Positions 33,837 through 44,148 of a DNA stretch of 64,000 bases are shown one piece after another (the first letter of the stretch is position 1; each line of letters starts with the position of its first letter). Location: the NCBI GenBank assembly GCA_016926625.1, contig JAFGOE010000116.1, positions 1-64,000 of the forward strand, given 5' to 3'. Made by a program: the position numbers and the translations under genes. Under the pieces are notes generated by a model. The model ran no database searches. It was given only the letters and a program-made list of their open reading frames with translations, and was not told the origin of the DNA. This stretch comes from Candidatus Zhuqueibacterota bacterium. Its GTDB lineage: Bacteria > Zhuqueibacterota > Zhuqueibacteria > Thermofontimicrobiales > Thiofontviventaceae.

Positions 33837-34207
33837 GTTTCGTATCCTTATTCATTATGGGTTAATATCTGATCGGCTATCTCATTTCCTCATGCTTTTC
33901 TCATCCAATATTCGGAGAGTCGTTCACTTTCGACTATCACCGGATTTAGCAGAATCGAAAATGATTAGATTCATACATAAAATAAATATAATGCATCCGA
34001 TAAATAGATGCAAAGAAAATATTTAAAAATAAGAGAGATGCGAGATCTTTATCTCACTACCTAAGTCATCATGGTTACTTACATCATCGTTTTACCATAG
34101 AGGGTGAAGCTTTTCAGACTTAGTATCCGAAGCAACGACGCGTATAATCCGCATCTCATAACAGCAACATCAAATGTCCCGCATATCAAATGTGGACATC
34201 GAACATT
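33837..34207. other. Intergenic region, no gene recognised
   Basis: 371 bases between two minus-strand genes. It is A/T-rich with one 6-bp hairpin, TGCATC (33992-33997) with GATGCA (34007-34012), followed by A-rich sequence. It is the likely site of the promoter for the hypothetical gene. Short frames across it lack ribosome sites. Confidence 0.4.
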
Positions 34208-35077
34208 CTATATGATTTGAGCAAATATTTCAGGAGAGTAATCGACTACGAAAAAATGCCCTCCATTATCGATGACATGAGGGATGACGCTGTGGACGTT
34301 TCGGGTCATATAATGAAACAGATGAAAGGGTACAATGGAATCTGCCGTACCATGCCAAATGTGAATTGGCAGTTTGATTTCCGACACATTGAAACCCCAC
34401 GGTCTCAGTAACGTCGTGAGTTCATTTACAACCCCATCGCTGCCCTGCCTGAATGCCTCCGCAATATCGGTCTTAAACATCTGAATGATTTCAGGGGAAT
34501 CGAATATACGTTGATCCGATTCCGGTAGATGAGACATAAAAAAATTGAACGCATCCCCAGGTTTATTTTTAAAAAACCTGTATACTATCGATAAATATCC
34601 GCTGAGCAGTTTAGGATGCCTGTCAGCAATTTTAAAAATAAATTTGAGACGAGGGTCCAACTCTTTTAGATTGGATGGTACATCGATAGGGGCTAAACCA
34701 CTGATCAATGCGACATGACGGATAGATCGATATAACCTGAACGCGCATGCGAGAGCATATGGAGCACCACCCGATATACCCACGACACTGAACTGATCGA
34801 TATTCAAGCCGAGACAAAAATTTTCCACATCGTACGACCAGTCCAACACAGATCGATCTTCTTTTGCCGATGACAAACCGATGCCGGGTCTGTCGATCGA
34901 GTAAAGGCAAATAGACAGCGATTGGAGAAACATCAGGTTGGGAACGCGCTGCAATCTTGAACCAGGGATACCATGAAAGGATAAAACTGGTTGCCCTTCA
35001 GGGTCACCGTACACTGCATAGCCCAATTTCCTGCCATCGGGTAATTCGAATACTTCGTTATCCTTATCGACGATCAT
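34208..35077 (-). CDS. Alpha/beta-hydrolase
   Basis: A 289-residue alpha/beta-fold hydrolase with the oxyanion segment LSFHGIPGSR, nucleophile elbow VGISGGAP (Ser near residue 100), an acid in WHGTADSIVP and the final His in NGGHFFV. A lid of about 90 residues lies between. No signal peptide is present, so it should be cytoplasmic. Substrate unknown; ester or amide hydrolysis is the family norm. It is 12 bases after a penicillin-acylase-like gene on the same strand and probably part of one operon with it and the GWxTD gene. Confidence 0.9.
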   Translation of the reverse strand: MIVDKDNEVFELPDGRKLGYAVYGDPEGQPVLSFHGIPGSRLQRVPNLMFLQSLSICLYSIDRPGIGLSSAKEDRSVLDWSYDVENFCLGLNIDQFSVVGISGGAPYALACAFRLYRSIRHVALISGLAPIDVPSNLKELDPRLKFIFKIADRHPKLLSGYLSIVYRFFKNKPGDAFNFFMSHLPESDQRIFDSPEIIQMFKTDIAEAFRQGSDGVVNELTTLLRPWGFNVSEIKLPIHIWHGTADSIVPFHLFHYMTRNVHSVIPHVIDNGGHFFVVDYSPEIFAQII

Positions 35078-35089
35078 GTTTTACATTAC

Positions 35090-37381
35090 TCATTCTTGAT
35101 CTGCTTCAGAGGGTGTCAGTTTTAGTACAAAAGGGAACGCAGCCTGTACTGCATTTTTCATCATAGGAAATTTAATATAATCACCTTGCAACCAGAGGGG
35201 GACCTGATCTACGATATGGTCACTCCCTATCCATCCGTCCTGACCCCCAAGGAGGACGAAATAGTTCTCGTTGGGGTCATCCAATTTAGTGATCAGTCTC
35301 GAATTGGCGCCGTAGAATGAATTATGTCGTTGATCGGTCACGTTATGAGCAGTCTTCATGGCTGAATTGTAAGTACCGCCGATCGGATAATTGCCAAATT
35401 TGAATTTTTTACCGATGATAGGGATCATCCCGAGGGGATGAGCAACATTTAACCGGTGAAAATCGCCCCAATTTTCGTATTTATCACATTGTGTTGCCGC
35501 TTCGCTGATAGAATTGATCAGTCGCGGTTTAATTATCCCGCTCCATTCATTATCCAGATCTTCGAGCAAAAACGTATTGAGAAATTCCGAAGAGAGCAGC
35601 ATGTCCCTTACGGTCTCATCGTATCTCTGGGCGTAATAGTCCGAGGCAAAATAGTAACAGAGGAGTTGAAACGCCAGCGCACCTTTCGATTTTTTATCGT
35701 AATAACCATCCCATTGTTTTAATGTCTCCAGGTAGGATTTTTCCATATCAGTCCATGTCGCATCCGCCAGCAAATTGATCTTCTGCATCAATTTTCCATG
35801 TAATCGATAAGCGGATTCCACATAGGTATCCTGTTGAATGACCTTCAGGTCATCGAAATCCACGGGCGTTTTATCCGAGATGAGTTTCGAGATACGATCT
35901 ACCCGATCGTTAGCAGAGAAAAAATAGCCGATAGTCGGATTAGTTACCACCGGTCTGTTATTCGCTGATACGATATAACCGGAAGAAGGATTGTAGGTTT
36001 TGGGCAGTTCCGTCGCGTTGGTGAGTCCATACCATTGATGCGCAGGCAGGTCTGGATTCAAAACCAGGCTGTCCGGGCTGGAGTAGACCCTGTTCGGAAT
36101 TCTGACTGCGAGTACCATCCCAATATTGCCGGAGGTATCGGCGTACAGAAAATTTTGACCGGAGACCGCGTAGCTATCGAACGCGCGGACAAATTCATCC
36201 CAATTTTCCGCCTGATTCACTCTCAAGAACGTTGTAAACTCATCGGACGGCTGATGACCAACCCAGCGCATGGCCAGAATACGGTCGTCTGTGGTTTCGA
36301 TTAATGGTGAATCGGTAATGATAGGTCCAAGTTCCGACTTGCGGACGGTGATGGTACGATCGGACCACCATCGTACCTTCACTATCTCCTGATGCGATTC
36401 GATGGCTTCATGTTCTTCCTTCACCCGATACAGATCACTGCTCGCGCTCCTCATATTTGTTCCGCCCCAGGCAATAGCCGGGTTTCTGCCGAGAAGTACC
36501 ATCGGTATGCCCGGGAACATCAGCCCGATCACATGAAACGAGGGAGATTTATACCCGCCTATGATCCAGGTATTCGGGATGGTGAGACCCAGGTGAGGAT
36601 CACTCACCAGGTAGGCACTGTGGTCGGTTGTCATTTTATCGGATAGCACGAACGCATTGCTGCCGGTACGAGCGCTGGCCAACATAATTTCATCCGTTGG
36701 AGAGGTCATTACCTTGAAGCTGGGACTGGAATTACATCCGATGTCCACATACCGGTTCCATAACTCATGATAAAACGGCTTACCCTGCAACGGTAACCAT
36801 TGGAACCAATTCATCCAATTGATATCGATGCCGATTAATCGTCCGATCAGCAGAATATCGTCCACTGTCCAATCCTCATATTCGATCCCTAACAATTTCA
36901 TTTCGATGGGTCGTTGCGGGTTTCGTGATTGGTAAAAATTAATTCCGTCCTTGTAATCAGACAACCACTTTCTCGTCTCATCGGGCAGAATCATTTTGAT
37001 GCTATCGATTGCCTCCCCAAAATTCAAAATTCGAATAGTCTGATCAACCTTTGCGACCAGGGGACCGGCGCTCTCTGCGAATCGTCCCTGACCAACCCGG
37101 CGTATCAGGCTCATTTGTCCTAATCTCAAATGGGCATGGACCATGCCGAGAAGAAAAGCAGCATCATGATCAGTCTGTGCTTCGATAAACGGAATAAGGT
37201 GTTCACTCCAGTAGATCTCTGCACTCTGGTCAAGAGGAAGTGAAGTGACGGGAAAACGATCGATACGCTGATGCAACGATTGACTCGTGGGCATCATCGT
37301 TAGAAATCCTACACATGATACGCTGATGACAACGATGAGAATGATGATAACATATAGAATTCGTCGCAATATTTTCTTCAT
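35090..37381 (-). CDS. Penicillin-acylase-family N-terminal nucleophile amidohydrolase
   Basis: About 763 residues with an N-terminal membrane or signal helix (ILRRILYVIIILIVVISVSC). The family makes a precursor cleaved before a Ser that becomes the nucleophile: here the TGSNAFVLS segment (around residue 240). The following GGTNMRS and conserved Asn in the C-terminal half (NNRPV) fit the pocket. It should act outside the inner membrane on an acylated amide; quorum-signal or cell-wall-related substrates are possible but not shown. The start at 37381 gives the signal directly; the upstream frame overlaps the previous gene and is unlikely. It lies ten bases after the GWxTD gene. Confidence 0.9.
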   Translation of the reverse strand: MKKILRRILYVIIILIVVISVSCVGFLTMMPTSQSLHQRIDRFPVTSLPLDQSAEIYWSEHLIPFIEAQTDHDAAFLLGMVHAHLRLGQMSLIRRVGQGRFAESAGPLVAKVDQTIRILNFGEAIDSIKMILPDETRKWLSDYKDGINFYQSRNPQRPIEMKLLGIEYEDWTVDDILLIGRLIGIDINWMNWFQWLPLQGKPFYHELWNRYVDIGCNSSPSFKVMTSPTDEIMLASARTGSNAFVLSDKMTTDHSAYLVSDPHLGLTIPNTWIIGGYKSPSFHVIGLMFPGIPMVLLGRNPAIAWGGTNMRSASSDLYRVKEEHEAIESHQEIVKVRWWSDRTITVRKSELGPIITDSPLIETTDDRILAMRWVGHQPSDEFTTFLRVNQAENWDEFVRAFDSYAVSGQNFLYADTSGNIGMVLAVRIPNRVYSSPDSLVLNPDLPAHQWYGLTNATELPKTYNPSSGYIVSANNRPVVTNPTIGYFFSANDRVDRISKLISDKTPVDFDDLKVIQQDTYVESAYRLHGKLMQKINLLADATWTDMEKSYLETLKQWDGYYDKKSKGALAFQLLCYYFASDYYAQRYDETVRDMLLSSEFLNTFLLEDLDNEWSGIIKPRLINSISEAATQCDKYENWGDFHRLNVAHPLGMIPIIGKKFKFGNYPIGGTYNSAMKTAHNVTDQRHNSFYGANSRLITKLDDPNENYFVLLGGQDGWIGSDHIVDQVPLWLQGDYIKFPMMKNAVQAAFPFVLKLTPSEADQE

Positions 37382-37391
37382 GCAGGTGCTT

Positions 37392-39611
37392 TCAATAAAT
37401 TTTAATGACTCTTTCTTTTGCGACTGATGATGCATTGTTTCTGTCTCTGACGGTAACGCTTAATTTATAAAATCCTTTTGCCATATTAGACACATCCAAT
37501 GCGATGTATTCATTCGACCGTTCTGTTTCTCCTTCTCTCTGGATGGAGGTGGTGATCGATGTCTTCGGGTCCTTGCCGAAGACGTTAAGGATCGATGAAA
37601 AAAATGATTCATCAGCCTTTAATAATGTAAGATTATACTCAATTAGGAACTGAGTGTTTCCATCCTCGTCTATGTGTAAATTATAGATCTCAAAATAAAC
37701 GTACACCGGAGTCTCTCTCTCGAACGCAAGCTTCGGATTCGGGTAGATATATATGCCTTGCTTTTCATCATAATAGTCGCTGATTGATGTGGAGATGTCG
37801 AATGCTAACTGCAGATCGCTAATATTTAATGAATCATTCGAGGCGTAATCCGGTATGATGATCCTGAATTTATACCCACCGATATAGTCGGACTCAAAAA
37901 TATGGGCGTAGAGGGATACGACGTAGGAATCCGGATCGACACTGCTCCTGAAGGTGTCTGAATAATCATCGACCTGATCATTATAATGATTGCGTCGTAA
38001 CAGAGAATCGACTAAAGTCAGATCATAGTGTTGAATAGTGTAACCGTTTTCAAGATCAACGATTTCGCCTGATCGCGCCTTAGCAGAGCCCGGAATGTCA
38101 AAACCCTGATAGATTTCGAAAATTGTATCGACGGAATCGCCTTTAAAGCTGGCAGTATAGAACGACATTTCCAGCGGACGCGTGTCCTTGCTCCATGTAT
38201 GCCTGTCTCTATTCAACCCATCCAACAACGATTTTTGATTTTTCAAGGCCATTTCCTGTCGGATCGATAGTTGTTCCACATTCTGCGAATTAAGCATTCG
38301 AAAATAGATCTCATCCCAACCCAGGCGATCCTCCAGCATCACCGGATCTTCGATGATCGGTGTCACCCGCCAAAAATTCGGGGTGTTAAACAAGGTAAAA
38401 TGAAAAATCATTCGTGGGCTGTGGTTCGTCTCAAAATAGAGCCAGGATTCATTCGACGGTACTTCATCCCCAAACGAAACGACGCGATCATCAGGTTTCC
38501 CATGTCTTATATAGATCACACCTTTGTCGTTAAATTCTCTATTTAAAGCATATATTTTATTAAATTTAAAATATCCTAATCTATCCGGATTTGTAAACGC
38601 CGTTCGAAAACCATAGTATTCATAATATTTTTCTGCATAAACGATCCGATTAAAATGTTCGACGATTCGTGGATTAACGCGTGCTGCAGGTATAGGATTT
38701 CGTCTGCTCCAAAAATCAGACACAAATGATTGTAGTCCCGAAACCGTTTGCTGCGAAAGGAATTTACGCAGTTCATCGTCGGAAGCAATATATTTCAAAT
38801 CTTCAAAAACAAGGGTGGCGTCCACATAATTTCTTATTTCGGCGATCGATTTCCAATAGTAAGCAGACACGAGTCTCGGCTGGTCAGTTGCTATACAAAG
38901 GCGGCAAAAAGAGGAGTAGACTGGAATTTTAGATAATATCTGATCATCGGAGAGCAGTTTTTGAAAGGTTTCTGCGGCTAGTTTATATTTACCCTGTTTG
39001 CGATACAGTTCACCCATTGCGTAATTCGCCTCACTCTGCGAGGAACGTTTTTTTAACCACGAGAGAGCCTGTTTATATTTACGAGCGTTGATTAAATGTC
39101 GAAAAAACCGAAATATTTCAACCCTTGGCTCAACGAGGTTCGGTTTAATCGCAATCTGGCGATAGACCAGATCGATCGCGTCCTCATATCTTTCGCGATA
39201 CCGCAGCAACACGGCATATTGAAACACGACATCATCAAATGTGGAATCGCTTTCCAGGATACGTCCAAAATATTTTTCAGATCGATCCCAATCCAATTTT
39301 CTTAATAATAAAGCCTTGTGCTTACCGCTCTCCCTCAATTTGACAGCTTTATCCAAGATTTGACGGAGGGATGTCGAGTCCTCAGCTCCATTGAACCCAT
39401 GCCCGCTCAGAGGTTGAGTTGCTTCATCGCTCGCTGCATCATGGTTGATAAGAATGTCATTCGGAGCGGCATGTAAACAGCCATGTAGCAAATCGAACGT
39501 CGTCACAGGCAAGATGGTCATGAGCAAGATACAGACCAGTAAAAATTCAGCACCTGGTGCGAAAAATCGTTCTTGCGGTGAGTTAATATGACTGATTCCT
39601 ATTCTGAACAT
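37392..39611 (-). CDS. GWxTD-domain protein with TPR-like repeats
   Basis: A 739-residue secreted protein. A signal segment (FLLVCILLMTILPVTTF) is followed by a region of TPR-like helices (about 95-290), then the GWxTD core whose classic motif reads REFNDKGVIYIRHGKPDDR, followed by NESWLYFE. A long beta-rich C-terminal part has PNPKLAFERETPVYVYFEIY, as is usual in this family. It is widespread in the FCB group and of unknown function, often near envelope genes. It begins the operon with penicillin-acylase and alpha/beta-hydrolase genes. The GWxTD letters themselves are changed, so it is a divergent member. Confidence 0.88.
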   Translation of the reverse strand: MFRIGISHINSPQERFFAPGAEFLLVCILLMTILPVTTFDLLHGCLHAAPNDILINHDAASDEATQPLSGHGFNGAEDSTSLRQILDKAVKLRESGKHKALLLRKLDWDRSEKYFGRILESDSTFDDVVFQYAVLLRYRERYEDAIDLVYRQIAIKPNLVEPRVEIFRFFRHLINARKYKQALSWLKKRSSQSEANYAMGELYRKQGKYKLAAETFQKLLSDDQILSKIPVYSSFCRLCIATDQPRLVSAYYWKSIAEIRNYVDATLVFEDLKYIASDDELRKFLSQQTVSGLQSFVSDFWSRRNPIPAARVNPRIVEHFNRIVYAEKYYEYYGFRTAFTNPDRLGYFKFNKIYALNREFNDKGVIYIRHGKPDDRVVSFGDEVPSNESWLYFETNHSPRMIFHFTLFNTPNFWRVTPIIEDPVMLEDRLGWDEIYFRMLNSQNVEQLSIRQEMALKNQKSLLDGLNRDRHTWSKDTRPLEMSFYTASFKGDSVDTIFEIYQGFDIPGSAKARSGEIVDLENGYTIQHYDLTLVDSLLRRNHYNDQVDDYSDTFRSSVDPDSYVVSLYAHIFESDYIGGYKFRIIIPDYASNDSLNISDLQLAFDISTSISDYYDEKQGIYIYPNPKLAFERETPVYVYFEIYNLHIDEDGNTQFLIEYNLTLLKADESFFSSILNVFGKDPKTSITTSIQREGETERSNEYIALDVSNMAKGFYKLSVTVRDRNNASSVAKERVIKIY

Positions 39612-39856
39612 CGGCCAATACCTGTCTGACGCTATAAAGGTATGTATTTTATTGAGTTAAAAAGAATATTTTTCGGTCTGAACGTACTCCCCTTTCTTGC
39701 GAGGAATATCACTCAAAACTATTATAGCAAATATGAGGGGTAATTCCAAACTTTATTTATTCACGCGATTAAAGGGAGGACGGTGTGAGTGGTTAGCGGT
39801 TTATAAATCCGGGCGGAATTCTGATAATAAATTACCTTACAGCAGGATTGAGGGTA
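39612..39856. other. Intergenic region, nothing recognised
   Basis: 245 bases between two minus-strand genes, A/T-rich, with no frame carrying a ribosome site and no strong hairpin. It presumably contains the promoter of the GWxTD operon. Confidence 0.35.
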
Positions 39857-41062
39857 TTATCCTTCGGCGACTATTTTAGTTGAGAAAAATTTACTAATAT
39901 CCACCAGGTCACTTTCGAAGCCTGATTGCCTATCATTGTCGTAATTTTCAGTGATGTAAAGGAAGCCACCAATGTAATTATTCTGTTCATCGAACAGCGG
40001 ATTAAATTTAAACAGTAACTGTCTCTCCGCATAGATGACCTTAATAGCCGATGGTGTCAGATATCGTGTTTTTGCCTCCTGAAGTAATTTCCCCAGCCAA
40101 TGGAGACCTTTACCGAGCGGCAGCTTGAAGATCGTATTACCCAGGACAGCATCACGCGACAAGTCCAATAAACTCTCCGCTGTCTTATTGATGAGAACGA
40201 CGTTGTTAGAGGAATCGAAAAAGACGAAACCTTCGTTCATCCCTTCGAGCAAAGACGCGAGGAATGTCTGGTCGATCTTGTATTCGGTATTCTTATTTTC
40301 TTCATCGATGACCAGGTAAACCTGAACGATTGTATTGAATTCGTTATACGTAGGGAAGGCAGAAATATTAAAACGATTTTCCTTATTTTTTGATTGACCT
40401 TCAAAATAGTGTATTACATCAAAACGTTGACCGGATGATATCACTTGCTTCAAAGGACATGGTCGATTTTCATCATTGCACGGCCTGTCGCTTTTATAAA
40501 AAAACTCATAGCAATACCTTCCGATGACGTCGGTGGATTTCAATTTGTATTTCTTTAACACCTTATTATTAACGTTCCTGATGCGGTAATCGACACCAAC
40601 CGCAACGAGCTCTTCATGCATCGCATCGACAAGATTGGGTAAAAAGGATTTGGATATCCTGGAGGAGCTTAAAAACGGATCTCGACTCTCATCGATGATC
40701 CCTTTAATGACCTGAGTCAGGTTTTCGTAATAGTCTCCGTTTTTCAAAATCGTCTCAAACGATTCAAATCCAAATGAACTCAAAGTACTCCATTCCTCTG
40801 CACTCGCGATCAACACTGTTTTTAAGTTATCAACTTTTTTATAAGCTTCCCTTAAGGAAACGATATCATCAATTTCATTTAAATTTATGTTGAGGATGAT
40901 GATATTATAATTAGCGATATCCAACCGGTACAGGCTATCGCGAATCGATACAGCGAAATCAAAATCGAAATTATGTATTTTCCCGGCGAAAGAATTATTT
41001 ATTTTATTAATTTCCCAGTAATTAAAACCAATCGCTAACAATTTAATATTCGAGTCAATCAT
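39857..41062 (-). CDS. Two-PAS-domain protein with receiver-like N-terminus, no output domain
   Basis: 401 residues. The first 110 resemble a degenerate receiver domain (IKLLAIGFNYWEINKI, then YNIIILNINLNEIDD and VLIASAEEWSTLSSFG). The first PAS-like domain (about 150-260) carries CYEFFYKSDRPCNDENRPCP, a Cys-rich insertion seen again in the PAS domain of the activator at 27455. A second PAS domain (about 270-390) ends with a terminal helix. There is no kinase, cyclase or DNA-binding domain, so it probably acts by binding a partner. GGAG lies seven bases before ATG 41062; an in-frame ATG five codons upstream lacks this. Confidence 0.75.
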   Translation of the reverse strand: MIDSNIKLLAIGFNYWEINKINNSFAGKIHNFDFDFAVSIRDSLYRLDIANYNIIILNINLNEIDDIVSLREAYKKVDNLKTVLIASAEEWSTLSSFGFESFETILKNGDYYENLTQVIKGIIDESRDPFLSSSRISKSFLPNLVDAMHEELVAVGVDYRIRNVNNKVLKKYKLKSTDVIGRYCYEFFYKSDRPCNDENRPCPLKQVISSGQRFDVIHYFEGQSKNKENRFNISAFPTYNEFNTIVQVYLVIDEENKNTEYKIDQTFLASLLEGMNEGFVFFDSSNNVVLINKTAESLLDLSRDAVLGNTIFKLPLGKGLHWLGKLLQEAKTRYLTPSAIKVIYAERQLLFKFNPLFDEQNNYIGGFLYITENYDNDRQSGFESDLVDISKFFSTKIVAEG

Positions 41063-41323
41063 ACATAAACTCCGCATCGGCAGGTATTTAATAACTGGAG
41101 AGGATCAAAGAAGGCAGTGCAAAGAAGTTTTTGTCCAGTTGAGTACGTGTCCGTTAATAATCGAAATCTGATATCGCTTGACAAATTAATAATATCAATA
41201 ACCTTTTGAATTCTATATAAATAAAGGGGGAAGAATATATATTTTAATGACTAAAAAATAAAGAATTACGTAGATAAAAATAAATATTTAATACAAAATA
41301 GTCAAGTAATTTTTTGAATTTTA
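41063..41323. other. Intergenic region, nothing recognised
   Basis: About 260 A/T-rich bases between the THEP1-like gene and the PAS gene on the minus strand. I see no gene, RNA or strong hairpin. Confidence 0.35.
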
Positions 41324-41845
41324 CTATTTTTTCATTTCTTGTAAAATGTATTCATGCATCAAAGATCGATTTTTTTCCGTTACACCCCAAATGAGGGTAT
41401 CCTCGTGTATTGCGATCATCTCCTTGAACCATGATGCTCTTTGCTGAAAAACGCCGATGCACAACACGTCTGAGTTCAAGCATAAAGACAATGTCTGCTT
41501 GAAAATAGCCGCGTCTTTCTCGATCACACCGATTTCATCGATCACGATAAGATCGGATTCCTTTATCGATTGATTGAGTATCGCCGCGGCACAATCATCG
41601 AAAGCCGATACATCGATTCGATATTTATCGAACATCATATCGCTATCCAATTTGATGTGGGCGAAATTATAGGACATACCGTTCATATCTCGAATGGCAT
41701 AGCCGACAATCTGATGATTTTCAACGATTGGCATCGTAAAATATCCACCGATCACGAATCGATCCAGAGATTTCTGGCTCAAGATTCGTTTAATGATAGT
41801 CGATTTTCCGATCCTCATCGGACCTGTAATAAAAATATTTTTCAT
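41324..41845 (-). CDS. THEP1-like nucleoside-triphosphatase
   Basis: A 173-residue P-loop NTPase with Walker A GPMRIGKST (about residues 8-16), Walker B LIVIDEIGVIE and the RxGGYFTxP-like segment VIGGYFTMP that follows in the THEP1/NTPase family. The size matches the family (about 170-190). These enzymes hydrolyse nucleoside triphosphates; the biological role is unclear and may be linked to RNA-related work. Adjacent genes give no clue. Divergent from the S9 peptidase gene. Confidence 0.85.
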   Translation of the reverse strand: MKNIFITGPMRIGKSTIIKRILSQKSLDRFVIGGYFTMPIVENHQIVGYAIRDMNGMSYNFAHIKLDSDMMFDKYRIDVSAFDDCAAAILNQSIKESDLIVIDEIGVIEKDAAIFKQTLSLCLNSDVLCIGVFQQRASWFKEMIAIHEDTLIWGVTEKNRSLMHEYILQEMKK

Positions 41846-42024
41846 TGTTTGCGAGTAAGATATGACTCATGCATCTGCGTCTACTTATTATTATCTAATA
41901 TAGAAATTTGTAACATTCGTGTCAATATTTTTTACCATACAAAAAAAAGTTTCAATTAATACGACGAATTGAAAAATTAAAATAACTTTATTAAATTGAG
42001 CATGTTAATTAACTCAAAAAAATA

Positions 42025-42053
42025 TTGCTTATATGGACTAAAGTTAGTATATT
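42025..42053 (+). promoter_or_regulatory. Sigma-70-like promoter for the S9 peptidase operon
   Basis: TTGCTT (42025-42030), 17-base spacer, TATATT (42048-42053). The start of transcription would be about 50 bases before the ATG at 42111, which has a good CTGGAGG site. Confidence 0.5.
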
Positions 42054-42110
42054 ATTTACTTTGTAAATTCTTCCCCTTGAACAAGTGAATTTTTAACCTG
42101 GAGGCAACAG

Positions 42111-44138
42111 ATGAAACGATCTGTCCTATGTTTATTGTTCATTATTCTTTTCAATTCAGCGATGGTACATTCATCATCGAAGAAAACAATCGATGCTGAC
42201 GATCTATTTGCCATGCGACGCATCACAGAACTCGATATTTCGAATGATGGGAGATATGCTTCGTTCACCGTCACCCGTTTCAATATGCAGGACAATTCTC
42301 AGAATCGCGATGTCTGGATCGTCAACTTGAATAACGGTGACGTGAAACAGCTTACCACGCATCCGAAAAACGATTATCATGCGAAATGGTGTCCTGTGGA
42401 GGCAAAAATCGCATTTTTATCGAATCGCGACGGTTCGCCGCAGCTTTTCATCATTCCTGCGTTCGGCGGCGAGGCGCAGAAAGTGACAGACATCGAATCC
42501 GGCATCAATGACTTTGATTGGTCGCCCGATGGTCAATACATCGCCTACACTTCAGAGATCAATCCTTCCTCTGAAAATGTGTCATCTTTACCGGGTAAGG
42601 ATGCAGAGGAGAGTAAAGTAAGCGCCAAAATAATCGATGGATTATTCTATCGCTATTGGAATTACTGGTTAGACGGAAAACGGTCGCATCTGTTTTTGTA
42701 CGACATAAAAGAAGGAACGAGTATCGATCTATCACCAGGCGATCACGACACGCCTCCGCTCGACCTCGGTAGTGATAATGACTTCACCTTTTCACCCGAT
42801 AGTAAGGAGATTGCATTTGTAAGAAACATCGATCGCGTCGTTGCGGTTTCGACGAATAACGATATCTTCACGACCTCGATAGAAGGCGGCACACCTCTAA
42901 AAGTAACTGAGAATAAAGCGACGGATAATCACCCCATCTATTCACCGGATGGTAAATATATCGCATACCGGGCCATGGCCACACCAGGTTACGAAGCTGA
43001 CCAGTATGATATTGTTGTGCTGGAACGCGAGAGCAAGGAAAAGACCAACCTGACCGATGAGTTCGATCGATCTATCGGTTCCTTTGAATTTTCACCGAAT
43101 GGTGATTATATCTATTTCAACGCCTATAATGAAGGTCGCAACGTGATTTACAGATTACGAATGAAGGATAAAAAGATCTCCAAATTGATCACCGACAATT
43201 ATAATTCCGAATTTCGATTGGCGAAGAACGGCAAGATGATTGTATTTTTGTCTGAATCCATTAATTTACCTGCCGAGCTGTATGTTTCTGATGCGAACGG
43301 AAGAGGAATCAAGCAGCTTACACACTTTAACAAGGACGAATTGAATCGGCTCGTGATGAACGACGTCGAAGATTTCTGGTATGCGAGTTTCGACGAACGG
43401 CGTGTTCATGGATTGCTGTTGAAGCCCCCCTACTTTGAATCCGATAGCAAGTATCCACTGATACTTCTGATTCACGGCGGTCCCCAGGGGATGTGGGCGG
43501 ATCAATTTCACTATCGCTGGAACGCGCAGATGTTTGCAGCGCAGGGATATGTTGTCGCCATGATCAATTTCAGAGGATCAAGGGGTTACGGTAGTGAATT
43601 TTGCAAAGCGGTAAGCAAAGACTGGGGTGGTGGTCCCTATCAGGACCTGATGACCGGGCTCGATTATCTCATCGACAAATACGAATTTATCGATCGGGAG
43701 AAGCTGGCAGCTGCCGGAGCATCGTATGGTGGATTCATGATCAATTGGATCGCGGGTCATACAGACCGTTTCGATGCACTGGTGACGCATTCTGGTGTTT
43801 ACGATCAACGATCCATGTACGGAACAACCGAGGAATTATGGTTTCCTGAGTGGGAATTCGGTGGTACACCGTATGAAAATCCCGAATTATTCGAGAAATG
43901 GTCGCCATCAAACTATGCACGTTATTTTAAGACTCCTACATTGGTCATTCACGGTGCCAACGATTTCAGAGTCCCTGTAACCCAGGGTTTCCAAATGTTC
44001 ACAGCCTTACAACGGAACAATGTTCCATCGAGATTACTTTATTTCCCTGATGAAGATCACTTCATTCGTAAACCTCAAAACGCTAAATTATGGTGGAGAA
44101 CAGTTCACGAGTGGATTGCAGAATGGATCAATAAATAA
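42111..44138 (+). CDS. Secreted S9-family prolyl oligopeptidase / acylaminoacyl peptidase
   Basis: 675 residues. A signal peptide (MKRSVLCLLFIILFNSAMVHS) is followed by a beta-propeller (about 35-390) with repeated FSPDSKEIAF and YSPDGKYIAY motifs. The C-terminal alpha/beta-hydrolase domain (about 410-675) has nucleophile Ser in GASYGGFM, Asp in IHGANDFRVP and His in DEDHFIRK. It cleaves short peptides, probably in the periplasm. Closest in layout to dipeptidyl-peptidase 5-type enzymes. A good ribosome site and a promoter precede it. The next gene starts ten bases after its stop. Confidence 0.94.
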   Translation: MKRSVLCLLFIILFNSAMVHSSSKKTIDADDLFAMRRITELDISNDGRYASFTVTRFNMQDNSQNRDVWIVNLNNGDVKQLTTHPKNDYHAKWCPVEAKIAFLSNRDGSPQLFIIPAFGGEAQKVTDIESGINDFDWSPDGQYIAYTSEINPSSENVSSLPGKDAEESKVSAKIIDGLFYRYWNYWLDGKRSHLFLYDIKEGTSIDLSPGDHDTPPLDLGSDNDFTFSPDSKEIAFVRNIDRVVAVSTNNDIFTTSIEGGTPLKVTENKATDNHPIYSPDGKYIAYRAMATPGYEADQYDIVVLERESKEKTNLTDEFDRSIGSFEFSPNGDYIYFNAYNEGRNVIYRLRMKDKKISKLITDNYNSEFRLAKNGKMIVFLSESINLPAELYVSDANGRGIKQLTHFNKDELNRLVMNDVEDFWYASFDERRVHGLLLKPPYFESDSKYPLILLIHGGPQGMWADQFHYRWNAQMFAAQGYVVAMINFRGSRGYGSEFCKAVSKDWGGGPYQDLMTGLDYLIDKYEFIDREKLAAAGASYGGFMINWIAGHTDRFDALVTHSGVYDQRSMYGTTEELWFPEWEFGGTPYENPELFEKWSPSNYARYFKTPTLVIHGANDFRVPVTQGFQMFTALQRNNVPSRLLYFPDEDHFIRKPQNAKLWWRTVHEWIAEWINK

Positions 44139-44148
44139 GGATGCCGTC

